Positions 8,413 through 16,048 of a stretch of 64,000 nucleotides of DNA are shown here, one piece after another. Location of the stretch: contig NZ_JAZDUE010000001.1 of the NCBI RefSeq assembly GCF_036350515.1, positions 456,262 to 520,261 of the forward strand, in the 5' to 3' direction. The notes under the pieces are model-generated. The model was not told the DNA's origin. It did no database searches and saw only the letters and a list, made by a program, of their open reading frames with translations. The position numbers and the translations under genes are program-made. Origin of the DNA: Gordonia prachuapensis. GTDB taxonomy: Bacteria > Actinomycetota > Actinomycetes > Mycobacteriales > Mycobacteriaceae. How positions within the stretch are numbered: position 1 is the stretch's first letter; every line of letters begins with the position of its first letter.

Positions 8413-9456
8413 TCAGGCGGGCGGGCCGCTGAGGAAGGCGTCGAGCTGTGCCAGCGACGAGGTCATACCGGCGGCGTGATCCTCGGCCGAGACGCCTCGC
8501 GGCACGTCCTCGGCCGTGATCTGTACGTGCGTGCCACACTCCACCTCGGATACCGACCACGTCATCGTCATCGTGCCGGCGAAGTCGGGGTCGTCTGACT
8601 CGAAGTCGATGGCCTGCACGACCCGGACATCGGGGACGATCTCGACGAAGCGTGCCTCGACGATGTCGGCGTCCGCTCCGGACTTGCCGCCCGAGGCCGG
8701 CGCGACCGCGTAGGTCAGAGTCAGTCGGTACGACCCGCCCCGACGTGCGTCGAAGTGGTCGAACCTTCCGGTCATCCCTTGCGGGGGAAGCCATTCGACC
8801 AGAGCGTCAGGGTCGACGAGTGCTGCGAAGACGCGTGGTAGCGGTGCCCGGATGACTCGTGATGCCTGGTCGGTCCGTCCCCGCGTGGTCGTCGGCCACG
8901 GTCGTGGATCGCGTCCGGTCGCGGCCACGGTTGCCTCCAACATGCCGGCGTCGTCGAGTGCGACATGCTCACCCCAGAGCTCGGGCACGGGCGCGGTGGG
9001 GACGAATTCCGTCACGTGATCATGGCAGGCGCGCACGAGGTCGGCGGGCGGGGCGAACGGTGCATCGAGCGCGGCGGCGAGGTCCCAGCCGTGCACGATC
9101 ACCTCGGTCAGGACGATGCGCCCCCACGTGGCGTTGCTCAGTCCGAGTCCGGCGTTGTCACTCACACCTGACCAGGGCTCGGGGCGTGCCCACGCGCGGC
9201 CGACGTCGATCAGGTGGTCGGCGAGTCGCTGCCGACCGGCTTGGGTCCGGATGTCGACGCGGGAATCCGTCTGCTGCGCTCGGGGAGACTCTGCGTCGGC
9301 CATCGCCGTGAAGCCCGTCGCGAACTCCTCGATGTGACCGAGCAGGGCCGCGACGTCGTAGTCGGCACACGGGGTCCGGGCGGTGAGGTCGTCGTCGGTC
9401 ACCGCCCTGACCAACTCGCCCAGTTCGACGCACGCTTCGCGGAAATCGATCACCAT
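8413..9456 (-). CDS. fusion of a TIGR03086/MDMPI-type domain with an SRPBCC (AHSA1) domain
   Basis: Residues 1-195 follow the DinB-like, mycothiol-dependent maleylpyruvate isomerase layout: 'LGELVRAVTDDDLTARTPCADYDVAALLGHIEEF' and 'LTEVIVHGWDLAAALDAPF', where the family's metal-binding His residues lie. From about residue 200, 'ASRVIRAPLPRVFAALVDPDALVEWLPPQGMTGRFDHFDARRGGSYRLTL' to the end is a complete AHSA1/START-like domain. Both domains usually occur as separate proteins in actinobacteria; here they share one frame with no stop or frameshift. The cofactor and ligand are unknown. Confidence 0.85.
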   Translation of the reverse strand: MVIDFREACVELGELVRAVTDDDLTARTPCADYDVAALLGHIEEFATGFTAMADAESPRAQQTDSRVDIRTQAGRQRLADHLIDVGRAWARPEPWSGVSDNAGLGLSNATWGRIVLTEVIVHGWDLAAALDAPFAPPADLVRACHDHVTEFVPTAPVPELWGEHVALDDAGMLEATVAATGRDPRPWPTTTRGRTDQASRVIRAPLPRVFAALVDPDALVEWLPPQGMTGRFDHFDARRGGSYRLTLTYAVAPASGGKSGADADIVEARFVEIVPDVRVVQAIDFESDDPDFAGTMTMTWSVSEVECGTHVQITAEDVPRGVSAEDHAAGMTSSLAQLDAFLSGPPA

Positions 9457-9491
9457 CGGCCTTTCGTCGGTATGCGTTCTTCTGTACTGGT

Positions 9492-10040
9492 GTGACCAGG
9501 CTGCGCGGTCGGATTCATCGCGCTATACCTGCAGATGTGGACCGTGTGCCCGGGATTGCCTTCCGTTCCTTGACGGCCGACGACCTCGATCTTCTCGTCA
9601 CGGCAACGTTGGAGAACCTGAATTGGTCTGCTCCGCGATTCGATCGAGACGACGTCTGGGCGCGACCTGAGTTTCGCCACTATGTCGAGTTCGACTCTGC
9701 CCGTGGTGACTTCGGTGTGGTCGCGCAACGTGGTCCGGATCCGGTCGGTGTCGGCTGGGCACTGTTCCTGCCCACCGAACGTGCCGGCTACGGCCACGTC
9801 GGCGACCGCACGCCCGAGTTCAGCCTGTGGGTGGCACCCCGGTGCCGAGGCGAAGGGTTGGGTCGAGCGATCGCAGAACGGCTCCTCCGCGCCGCGCGCG
9901 ACCGCGACATCGCGGCGGTGAGTCTCTCGGTCGAGTCGGGAAATACGCGAGCGCGCGGGTTGTATCTGTCCCTCGGCTTCGTCGACGTGGCGGGACGACG
10001 AGATGACGGCGTCATGGTGTGGACGGCTCCCGGCTCGTGA
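9492..10040 (+). CDS. GNAT family N-acetyltransferase
   Basis: The 182-aa product shows the GNAT core: 'IAFRSLTADDLDLL' at the start, 'GVVAQRGPDPVGVGWALF' as the central strand, the acetyl-CoA loop 'RCRGEGLGRAIAERLLRAA' (R/QxxGxG type) and 'SLSVESGNTRARGLYLSLGFVDV' in motif B. The substrate cannot be predicted. The first possible start is GTG 9492. In-frame GTG codons at 9537 and 9546 would give a start nearer the domain ('PGIAFRSL'), so about 18 residues at the N-terminus are uncertain. It is convergent with the methyltransferase gene. Confidence 0.85.
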   Translation: MTRLRGRIHRAIPADVDRVPGIAFRSLTADDLDLLVTATLENLNWSAPRFDRDDVWARPEFRHYVEFDSARGDFGVVAQRGPDPVGVGWALFLPTERAGYGHVGDRTPEFSLWVAPRCRGEGLGRAIAERLLRAARDRDIAAVSLSVESGNTRARGLYLSLGFVDVAGRRDDGVMVWTAPGS

Positions 10041-10051
10041 AACGAACGGAG

Positions 10052-10660
10052 TCACTCGGCGCGAGCAGCGAGGGCGGCGTGCGGGCGGACGCCGGCGTGC
10101 CCGGGGCGGCTGAGACGTTCGAGCTCGGTGAATCCGGCCGTTGCCAGAACGTGTGACATGGCGTCGACCGGCCACCGGAAGGCAGTCGCGACCTTGTGAT
10201 CGAAAGGTTCGACCTCAGGTCCTTCGAAGAAGCCGACGACGAGGACGCCGCCTTTCGCCACTGCTCGACGGAACTCGGTGAGCACGTTGCCGAGTGCGGT
10301 CGGCTCGATGTGGATCAGCGCGTACCAGGCGAGGATGCCGCCCAGGGTGCCGTCGGGAACCTCGAGCGTCCGCATCGACCCGACCTCGAACTCCAGATGT
10401 GGCCAGTTCGAGCGGGCGTTGTCGACGAAGGCCGGCACCACGTCGAGGCCTCGGATCGTCACACCTCGATCGGACAGGTAGGCGGTCAGATGTCCCGGTC
10501 CGCACCCGGCATCAACCACGACGCCTTCGCGGCGTCCGAGATGTCGCTCGAGGAACACGAGGTCGGGGGCATCGACGGCGGCAGTGGAGCCGAACAGTCT
10601 GATGTAGGAGTCGGAGATCGCAGAGTAACTGTCTGCGATCTCCGATTCCGGCACGCTCAC
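10052..10660 (-). CDS. class I SAM-dependent methyltransferase
   Basis: The 202-aa protein has the Rossmann methyltransferase motifs in order: motif I 'VVVDAGCGPGHLTAYL', motif II 'IRGLDVVPAFVDNA', a motif III-like 'LEVPDGTLGGILAWYALIHIEP', and 'GGVLVVGFFEGPE' as a later strand. The best-fitting subgroup is the Methyltransf_11/25 type. Nothing visible tells the substrate. It is convergent with the GNAT gene and divergent from vapBC. Confidence 0.87.
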   Translation of the reverse strand: MSVPESEIADSYSAISDSYIRLFGSTAAVDAPDLVFLERHLGRREGVVVDAGCGPGHLTAYLSDRGVTIRGLDVVPAFVDNARSNWPHLEFEVGSMRTLEVPDGTLGGILAWYALIHIEPTALGNVLTEFRRAVAKGGVLVVGFFEGPEVEPFDHKVATAFRWPVDAMSHVLATAGFTELERLSRPGHAGVRPHAALAARAE

Positions 10661-10734
10661 AGTCTACGAACCCACGCTCTGCAGCCTGGTTTCTGCGCGA
10701 TCTTGTTTGAAGCGGCCCGTGCTCTGCATCACGT

Positions 10735-10753
10735 ATGACATCATTGATGTCAT
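10735..10753. promoter_or_regulatory. perfect palindromic operator before vapB
   Basis: ATGACATCA-T-TGATGTCAT is an exact 9-base inverted repeat around one central base. It ends 13 bases before the vapB ATG and just before the GGAGGT ribosome site. VapB antitoxins bind palindromes at this position to autoregulate their operon, so it is the likely VapBC operator. Confidence 0.75.
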
Positions 10754-10766
10754 TGGAGGTGCGGAG

Positions 10767-10964
10767 ATGAGAACAACGGTCACCATCGACGACGAACTGC
10801 TCGCCCGGGCGGCCGAGCTCACGGGTGTTCACGAGAATGTCGCCCTACTCAGGCACGGGCTGCAGACGCTGATCAGGGTGGAGAGTGCGCGGCGCCTCGC
10901 CGCTCTCGGCGGGACCGATCCAACTGCCTCGTCCGCTCCGCGGGGTCGCTCGGCCAACCCGTGA
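10767..10964 (+). CDS. vapB: VapB antitoxin (ribbon-helix-helix, DUF2191 type)
   Basis: From ATG 10767 (ribosome site GGAGGTGCGGAG) the 65-aa product begins 'MRTTVTIDDELLARAAELTGV', the short beta-strand and first helix of the mycobacterial ribbon-helix-helix VapB family. The proline/serine-rich C-terminus ('PTASSAPRGRSANP') would be the toxin-wrapping tail. The frame extends upstream to 10707, but that part overlaps the operator. It overlaps vapC by four bases (GTGA), giving coupled expression. Confidence 0.92.
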   Translation: MRTTVTIDDELLARAAELTGVHENVALLRHGLQTLIRVESARRLAALGGTDPTASSAPRGRSANP

Positions 10965-11338
10965 TCCTCGTCGATACCTCCGTGTGGATCGATCACCTGC
11001 ACTCCACCGAGTCGCACCTGGTCGACCTGCTCGGCATGGATGAGGTCGGTTGCCATCCGCTGGTCATCGAAGAGCTGGCACTGGGTTCGATCAAGGACCG
11101 CGCTACCGTGCTCGATCTCCTCGGCAGCCTGCGGGGGTTCCCGAACGTCGGCCATGAGGAACTCTTGCTGATGGTCGACCGCGGACACTTGTGGGGTCGT
11201 GGCCTGAGTGCTGTCGATGCACATCTGATGGCTGCCGTTCTCATCGAGGGCGGCCAGATGTGGACTCGCGACAAACGCCTCCGCGCTGCCTGCACGGACC
11301 ACGGCGTGCCCCTGTTCGATGACGCGGCGCGTCGGTGA
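10961..11338 (+). CDS. vapC: VapC toxin, PIN-domain ribonuclease
   Basis: The 125-aa protein has a complete PIN active site: Asp5 in 'ILVDTSVWIDHL', Glu37/Glu38 in 'VIEELALG', Asp86 in 'LSAVDAHLMAA' and Asp104 in 'WTRDKRL'. VapC toxins cleave specific tRNA or rRNA sites in a Mg2+-dependent way and are held inactive by VapB. In contrast to the toxin remnants at 3.8-5 kb, nothing is missing here. The GTG start lies inside the vapB stop overlap. Confidence 0.93.
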   Translation: MILVDTSVWIDHLHSTESHLVDLLGMDEVGCHPLVIEELALGSIKDRATVLDLLGSLRGFPNVGHEELLLMVDRGHLWGRGLSAVDAHLMAAVLIEGGQMWTRDKRLRAACTDHGVPLFDDAARR

Positions 11339-11502
11339 CATCGCGTCACGACGGCGCTTCTGGTGATTGTTTCCCGCACCCCGATACGCCCCGACAGGCG
11401 GCCCCGGCGAAGGTCCTCCGCAGGGCGGTTCATTCACACTTCGGTACGGTTGATCGGAGTACGAAGCATGAACCGCGCACGAATCCGAGCGAAAGGACAT
11501 GC

Positions 11503-12768
11503 ATGACCGCGCCTGCGACGACACCGAAGGACGCGCCTGCGAGGACGCCGAAGGACCCCTCGAAGGGGTACGTGGCACTGCTGGGTTGGAGTCTGGGGGC
11601 CATCGAGGCCCTCGACCGATTCGACCGCCGATATGTGGTGGTGGCCCCCGAATGGGCCGAAGAGTATTGCGCCGAGCACGACATCCCCTACCTGTCGTGG
11701 AACTTCGAGCGACTCAACGACCGCTCGATGGAGATCGCCGAGACGCTGCAGGACATGGGCGTCGACGTCGCGATCCCGCTGTTCGAGGAAACCGTGGAGT
11801 GGGCCGGGGCGATCAACTCGGTCCTGATGGACAAGCCGCGCCTGTTCGGTCAGGCGATGCTCCTGCGCGACAAGGCGCTGATGAAGCGTCGCGCGCAGCT
11901 CGGCGGGATCCGGGTGGGGATCTTCGAGGAGGCACACGACCGCGACGACGTCGTCCGTTTCCTGCGTCGCGTCAACCAGACGCTCCTCAAGCTCGACGGC
12001 GACCCCAATGACCCCATCCACCTGAAGGCCTTCGACAAGGCCGGCTGCCTCGGGCACCGGGTGATCCGGACGCCCGACGAGGTGGACACCATCCCCGAAG
12101 AAGAGTTCCCGGTGCTGATGGAATCGCACCTCGACGGCTGGGAGTTCGCGGTCGAGGCGTGGATTCACAACGGAAAGATCAAGTTCCTCAACATCTCCGA
12201 ATACGTGACGCTCGGGTACTCGGTGTTCGTTCCGGCGACCCCCGAGCTGGAGAAGTACCGTCCGGCGATCACGGCGCAGATCGAGAAGCTGATCAAGACC
12301 TTCGACATCGACTTCGGGTTCGTACACCCCGAGTACTTCGTCACCAACGACGGCGAGATGTACTTCGGTGAGGTCGCCTACCGGCCGCCGGGCTTCAAGG
12401 TGTTCGAGTTGCTCGAGCGCGCCTACGGTTTCAACGCCTACCAGGCGCTGGTGCTCTCGTTCGATCCGAAGACCACCGAGGAGGAGATCGACGCGTTCTT
12501 CCCGCGCGAGGTGGTCGACGCGAGCGGTGTCGCCGGCTGCTTCGGCGTGTATCCGCGTCGTCGTGTGGTCTCTCATCTCGAGGTCCCCGAAGAGACGGCG
12601 GACGACGACTACTACGAGACCAACGACCTCTCCGAACCCCTGGAGGAGACCGTCACCAAACGCACCGCGTTCGGAACCCACTGGGGTCTGCTGTACTTCT
12701 TCGGAGAGGACCCCTACCGGATGCGCGATCTGCTCAAACGGCAGGAAGAGCTCGATTTCTACGTCTGA
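11503..12768 (+). CDS. ATP-grasp domain protein (carboxylate-amine/thiol ligase-like)
   Basis: The start at ATG 11503 follows GAAAGGA and gives 421 aa; the frame is open further upstream without family signal. The N-terminal domain ('GYVALLGWSLGAIEALDRF', 'YVVVAPEW', 'MGVDVAIPLFEETVEWAGAIN') resembles the pre-ATP-grasp fold of biotin-carboxylase-like ligases. The ATP-grasp core has 'RDKALMKRRAQLGG', 'FPVLMESHLDGWEFAVEAWIHNGKI' and the Mg-binding strand 'MYFGEVAYRPPGFKVFELLERAYG' (Glu290, Arg294). A tail of about 70 residues is rich in acidic and aromatic residues. Such enzymes activate a carboxylate as acyl-phosphate and join it to an amine. The substrate is unknown. The downstream gene (77 bases away, same strand) encodes a candidate cysteine hydrolase, suggesting a paired role. 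Confidence 0.88.
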   Translation: MTAPATTPKDAPARTPKDPSKGYVALLGWSLGAIEALDRFDRRYVVVAPEWAEEYCAEHDIPYLSWNFERLNDRSMEIAETLQDMGVDVAIPLFEETVEWAGAINSVLMDKPRLFGQAMLLRDKALMKRRAQLGGIRVGIFEEAHDRDDVVRFLRRVNQTLLKLDGDPNDPIHLKAFDKAGCLGHRVIRTPDEVDTIPEEEFPVLMESHLDGWEFAVEAWIHNGKIKFLNISEYVTLGYSVFVPATPELEKYRPAITAQIEKLIKTFDIDFGFVHPEYFVTNDGEMYFGEVAYRPPGFKVFELLERAYGFNAYQALVLSFDPKTTEEEIDAFFPREVVDASGVAGCFGVYPRRRVVSHLEVPEETADDDYYETNDLSEPLEETVTKRTAFGTHWGLLYFFGEDPYRMRDLLKRQEELDFYV

Positions 12769-12844
12769 GATTCCGCTGTCTGGGACGGCGCTGCGCGGCG
12801 ACGACCGGCCGCGTGACGCGGATCGTGAGAACAAAAGGGTGCCC

Positions 12845-14881
12845 GTGCCATCAATCGACCACACCGACACCGGCCGTGCCCAGGACTCCCGCCTGGCCGC
12901 GAGGATCGATCAGCTCGACCACGCCATCACGGCGATGGCCGAGGCCCCGGACTTCGCCAAGCCGGGCAAGCTGCGTCGCGTGCTGGATTCGTTGCGGCGG
13001 GTGCTGACCCAGGAGGGCGGCTGCGGGGCGGTCCGGGACAGAGCCGCCGTGCTGGAGCGCGCGGGTGTCTTCGCCGGCTCGGACTGGGATCAGCCGGCGA
13101 TCCTGGTGCCGTCGCTCGCCGGTCCGAGTCTGCACAGCGCGCAGACCGACACGGTGATCCTGGAGTCGACGAGTGAGCTGCGACTGGTCGCGATCGCGGC
13201 GGGCGATTACGAGCACCCGGACCTGACCGCCGACGACGCGCGGCGGTTCCTGTCCCAGGTGCTCGCATTGAACCTCGATCTGTTGCTGGCCGCGCCGTCG
13301 GAGACCGAACGGACACGTCAGGGCGGTGCCGGGCGGGTGGCCCGGGCGGTGTTCGCCTACGTGCTCGACGAGATCGGGTACGACAGTGTCCTCGACGAGC
13401 TCGTCGAGGAGATCTGGCGAATCCTGCGTCAGCGGCCCATCCAGGTCGATCACGTGAAGGCGATGGTGACGCGGATGGCAATCCATCGCAGCGACCCCGA
13501 CGTCGATCTCGGCACGGCCGCACAGGGGCTCGACCGATTGACCACCGCGCTGTTCGGCCCCACCGAGGCCTGCCGGGAAGACCCCGGTGTCGACGTCTAC
13601 CTGTCGCGACTGTCCGCGATGGATGCCGAGGGGCTGGAGTTCGAGGCGCGCGGGTTCGCGCGGGCCATGCACGACACCGGTCTGGTGTCCGGCTATCACG
13701 CGGTCCTCGTCCGGTTCCTGGTGGATGACAACGTGTATCTGCTGCCGGAGGCGCTGGGCCTGTCGGAGGTGGGGCGCAACTGCCTGTTGCGCTACTCGGA
13801 TCTGGTGCACGAGCTGATCGTCCGCACGGTGCACCCGCAACATGCGCAATGTCTCTACGGTTTGGCGTTGCTGCTCGATCGCGGCATCCTGCACCAGCCG
13901 CCCGTCGTCCCGTCGCTGTGGCGTCAGGTGGCGCTGCGACTTTCACCGGACGTGCGGGAACGGTTGGCGTCGGCGTTCGGCCCCGCGACCGAACCCGAGG
14001 CGCTGCTGCTCGGTGGCCTGCTGTCGATGCTGGGCCAACCGCTGGGTGTCGGGCAGGGAGACAATCCGACCTGCCAGTCGGCGCGGGCGTTGTCGATGTG
14101 GGCGTACAACGACCCCGACTATCTGCTTCAGGTCGTCGCCTGGGCGGCCCGCGACGACGAGGTGGTCGCGCATTTCGAAGGGCAGGCGATCTCGTCGACC
14201 GAAAGCGTCGGTGGCGTCGCCACCGCCGACCCGATCGACCTGGATCCCGTGTCGCTCCTCGTGGTTCCACATCTGGACCGGATCTACGCCGAGATGGTCC
14301 GGCGCTGCGCCGACCGTCCGGGTGACCCGCACCGATGGGTGAATCCCGAGTTCCACGGCTGGTGGTCGGCGCGAGGGTTCCGCATCAACGTGGACGTCGC
14401 CACCGGGGACATCATCGACCTCGACGACTTCGTCCGCCAGTTCTATGCGGCCTATCATCCGGCCTTCAACGGCAATCAGCCGCTGATCCACCCGCAACCG
14501 GCGGGCATCGCCTTCACCGACAGCGCGGCGCGCTACGTCGGCTGGCATGCGATCACCATCCTGCGGGTCGCGACCGACCCGGCGGGCGACATCCGCGTCT
14601 ACTTCTTCAATCCGAACAACGACAGCGGGCAGGACTGGGGCGACGGCGTCGTGGTCGGCACGGCCGGCAACGGCGAGCGCCCCGGCGAGGGATCGCTGCC
14701 GTTCGCCCAGTTCGCGTCGCGCCTCTACATCTTCCATGCCGACCCGCTCGAGGACGGCGCCACCGACGACGTGCCGGCCGAGGATGTCGCGGAGGTCGTC
14801 GGCTACGTCGAGCGCAGCTGGGGTGCCGACCGCACGATCCGGCCGAACGCATCTGCCGACGGGCAGGTGGAGCGGATCTGA
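12845..14881 (+). CDS. uncharacterised protein with candidate papain-like Cys-His-Asn C-terminal domain
   Basis: I do not recognise the family. Started at GTG 12845 (GTG 12839 is an alternative) it has 678 aa. Residues 1-390 look all-helical ('QLDHAITAMAEAPDFAKPGKLRRVLDSLRRVL', 'VFAYVLDEIGYDSVLDELVEEIWRILRQRP'). The C-terminal part has a Cys at a helix start (Cys410 in 'GDNPTCQSARALSMWA', preceded by an oxyanion-type polar loop). Later come His568 in 'VGWHAITILRV' and Asn589 in 'VYFFNPNNDSG'. Their order and strand context resemble papain-like peptidases and transglutaminases. No signal peptide or membrane span is visible. The gene follows the ATP-grasp gene and probably shares its transcript. 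Enzymatic function is inference. Confidence 0.7.
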   Translation: MPSIDHTDTGRAQDSRLAARIDQLDHAITAMAEAPDFAKPGKLRRVLDSLRRVLTQEGGCGAVRDRAAVLERAGVFAGSDWDQPAILVPSLAGPSLHSAQTDTVILESTSELRLVAIAAGDYEHPDLTADDARRFLSQVLALNLDLLLAAPSETERTRQGGAGRVARAVFAYVLDEIGYDSVLDELVEEIWRILRQRPIQVDHVKAMVTRMAIHRSDPDVDLGTAAQGLDRLTTALFGPTEACREDPGVDVYLSRLSAMDAEGLEFEARGFARAMHDTGLVSGYHAVLVRFLVDDNVYLLPEALGLSEVGRNCLLRYSDLVHELIVRTVHPQHAQCLYGLALLLDRGILHQPPVVPSLWRQVALRLSPDVRERLASAFGPATEPEALLLGGLLSMLGQPLGVGQGDNPTCQSARALSMWAYNDPDYLLQVVAWAARDDEVVAHFEGQAISSTESVGGVATADPIDLDPVSLLVVPHLDRIYAEMVRRCADRPGDPHRWVNPEFHGWWSARGFRINVDVATGDIIDLDDFVRQFYAAYHPAFNGNQPLIHPQPAGIAFTDSAARYVGWHAITILRVATDPAGDIRVYFFNPNNDSGQDWGDGVVVGTAGNGERPGEGSLPFAQFASRLYIFHADPLEDGATDDVPAEDVAEVVGYVERSWGADRTIRPNASADGQVERI

Positions 14882-14959
14882 GTCCGGCGGGCCGACCATC
14901 GAGCTGACGCCTTCGGTCGGCGCGGTGGTTCGGACTCGGGCTTCGGTACGGTTGCCTCG

Positions 14960-16045
14960 ATGCATGCGTTGTGGGAGCGGTTCCGTGCCCGCCTGCCGCG
15001 GCGGGTGCGTTCCGCGCTCGATCTCGCCGTCGCGACCTTCAAGGACTCCGGCGACGACCGCATCACCGGGCTGGCCAGCGAGATCGCGTTCTGGGTGCTG
15101 CTGAGCCTGCCCGCGGTGACCATCGCGATGGTGTCGCTGGCGGGGCTGCTCGATCCGGTCCTGGGGTCCGACGCCCGCGCCCAGCTCATCGAGCGGATCG
15201 AGGAGATCGCCGGTCAGGTGTTCCGGCAGCAGACCGTCGACGACGTCATCGCGGCAATGCTCGATCAGCTGCTGATCCAGGGCTCGCCGTCGGTGTTCTC
15301 GATCTCGTTCCTGATCGCGGTGTTCACCGCCAGCCGGATTCTGCGCGTCGTGGTCCTCGCGGTGACCATCGCCTACGACCTGGACGACGAACGTCCCACC
15401 TGGATGGCCCGGGTGCTGGGGTTGGTGTTCTCCGTGATCGGCCTGGTCATAGGCGTGGTGTTGGTGCCGCTGGTGGTCGCCGGTCCGCAGCTGGGCTTCA
15501 TCGTCGAACGGCGCTGGGGGCTCGAGGGTCTGATGTTGGGCGAGACGTGGACCGTGGCGTACTGGCCGGTGGCGGTCGTGGTTCTCACCCTGGTGGTGGC
15601 TACGCTCTTCCACTGGGCGACACCGCGTCGGACACCGTTTCATCGGGATCTGCCCGGTGCGCTGCTGGCCACGGTCGGCGGGCTGGCGGTGAGCGCCGGT
15701 CTGCGCCTCTACACCGGTAACGCCTTCGGCGGGGACGCGGTGTATGCCCCGCTCGCGGCACCGTTGGCCATCCTCGTCTGGGTGTGGCTGGTGGCGATCG
15801 TGCTGCTGTTCGGTGCCGAACTCAACGCCGAGATCGAGAAAGCGCATCCGGCCAACGGTTGGCCGCCGCCGCGTCGACGGTCACCGGTCGAGCTCGGCAC
15901 CAGTGGGCTCGCTCGCGTCCGCCGGATCGCACGGCGACGTCAGCTCAGAACACAGTTCGTCCCCCGGGTTTCGCCAGACTCTCCTCGAGTTCCAGAGAGG
16001 AGTTGCGAAGTCCCGGGGGACGAACGGCTCAGAGATCAGAAGTGA
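14960..16045 (+). CDS. YihY/BrkB family inner-membrane protein
   Basis: The 361-aa protein has the family's six membrane spans ('ITGLASEIAFWVLLSLPAVTIAMVSL', 'VFSISFLIAVFTASRILRVVVLAVTIAY', 'VIGLVIGVVLVPLVVAG', 'YWPVAVVVLTLVVATLFHWATP', 'LPGALLATVGGLAVSAGL', 'APLAILVWVWLVAIVLLFGAELNAEIE'). The conserved 'FGAELNAEIE' end-motif is present. YihY proteins were once called ribonuclease BN in error; their role is unknown, possibly transport. The last 55 residues are basic and disordered, and the DNA coding them contains a long hairpin (15955-16025), so the true tail may be a chance extension through a terminator. Confidence 0.88.
   Translation: MHALWERFRARLPRRVRSALDLAVATFKDSGDDRITGLASEIAFWVLLSLPAVTIAMVSLAGLLDPVLGSDARAQLIERIEEIAGQVFRQQTVDDVIAAMLDQLLIQGSPSVFSISFLIAVFTASRILRVVVLAVTIAYDLDDERPTWMARVLGLVFSVIGLVIGVVLVPLVVAGPQLGFIVERRWGLEGLMLGETWTVAYWPVAVVVLTLVVATLFHWATPRRTPFHRDLPGALLATVGGLAVSAGLRLYTGNAFGGDAVYAPLAAPLAILVWVWLVAIVLLFGAELNAEIEKAHPANGWPPPRRRSPVELGTSGLARVRRIARRRQLRTQFVPRVSPDSPRVPERSCEVPGDERLRDQK
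15955..16025 (-). terminator. large hairpin between convergent yihY-like and FNT genes
   Basis: Perfect 14-base arms (GTTCGTCCCCCGGG at 15955-15968 and CCCGGGGGACGAAC at 16012-16025) flank 43 bases that also pair in part (CTCCTC with GAGGAG). It begins 24 bases after the FNT stop codon at 16049, so it probably ends FNT transcription. There is no T-run. It overlaps the 3' coding end of the YihY-like gene. Confidence 0.7.
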
Positions 16046-16048
16046 AGA

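Noticed and set aside
11434..12870. 478-codon antisense frame over the ATP-grasp gene
   Set aside because: No motif; the sense product has the full ATP-grasp pattern.
13943..15847. 634-codon antisense frame over the papain-like and YihY-like genes
   Set aside because: Same composition artefact; no start with a ribosome site and no recognisable motif.
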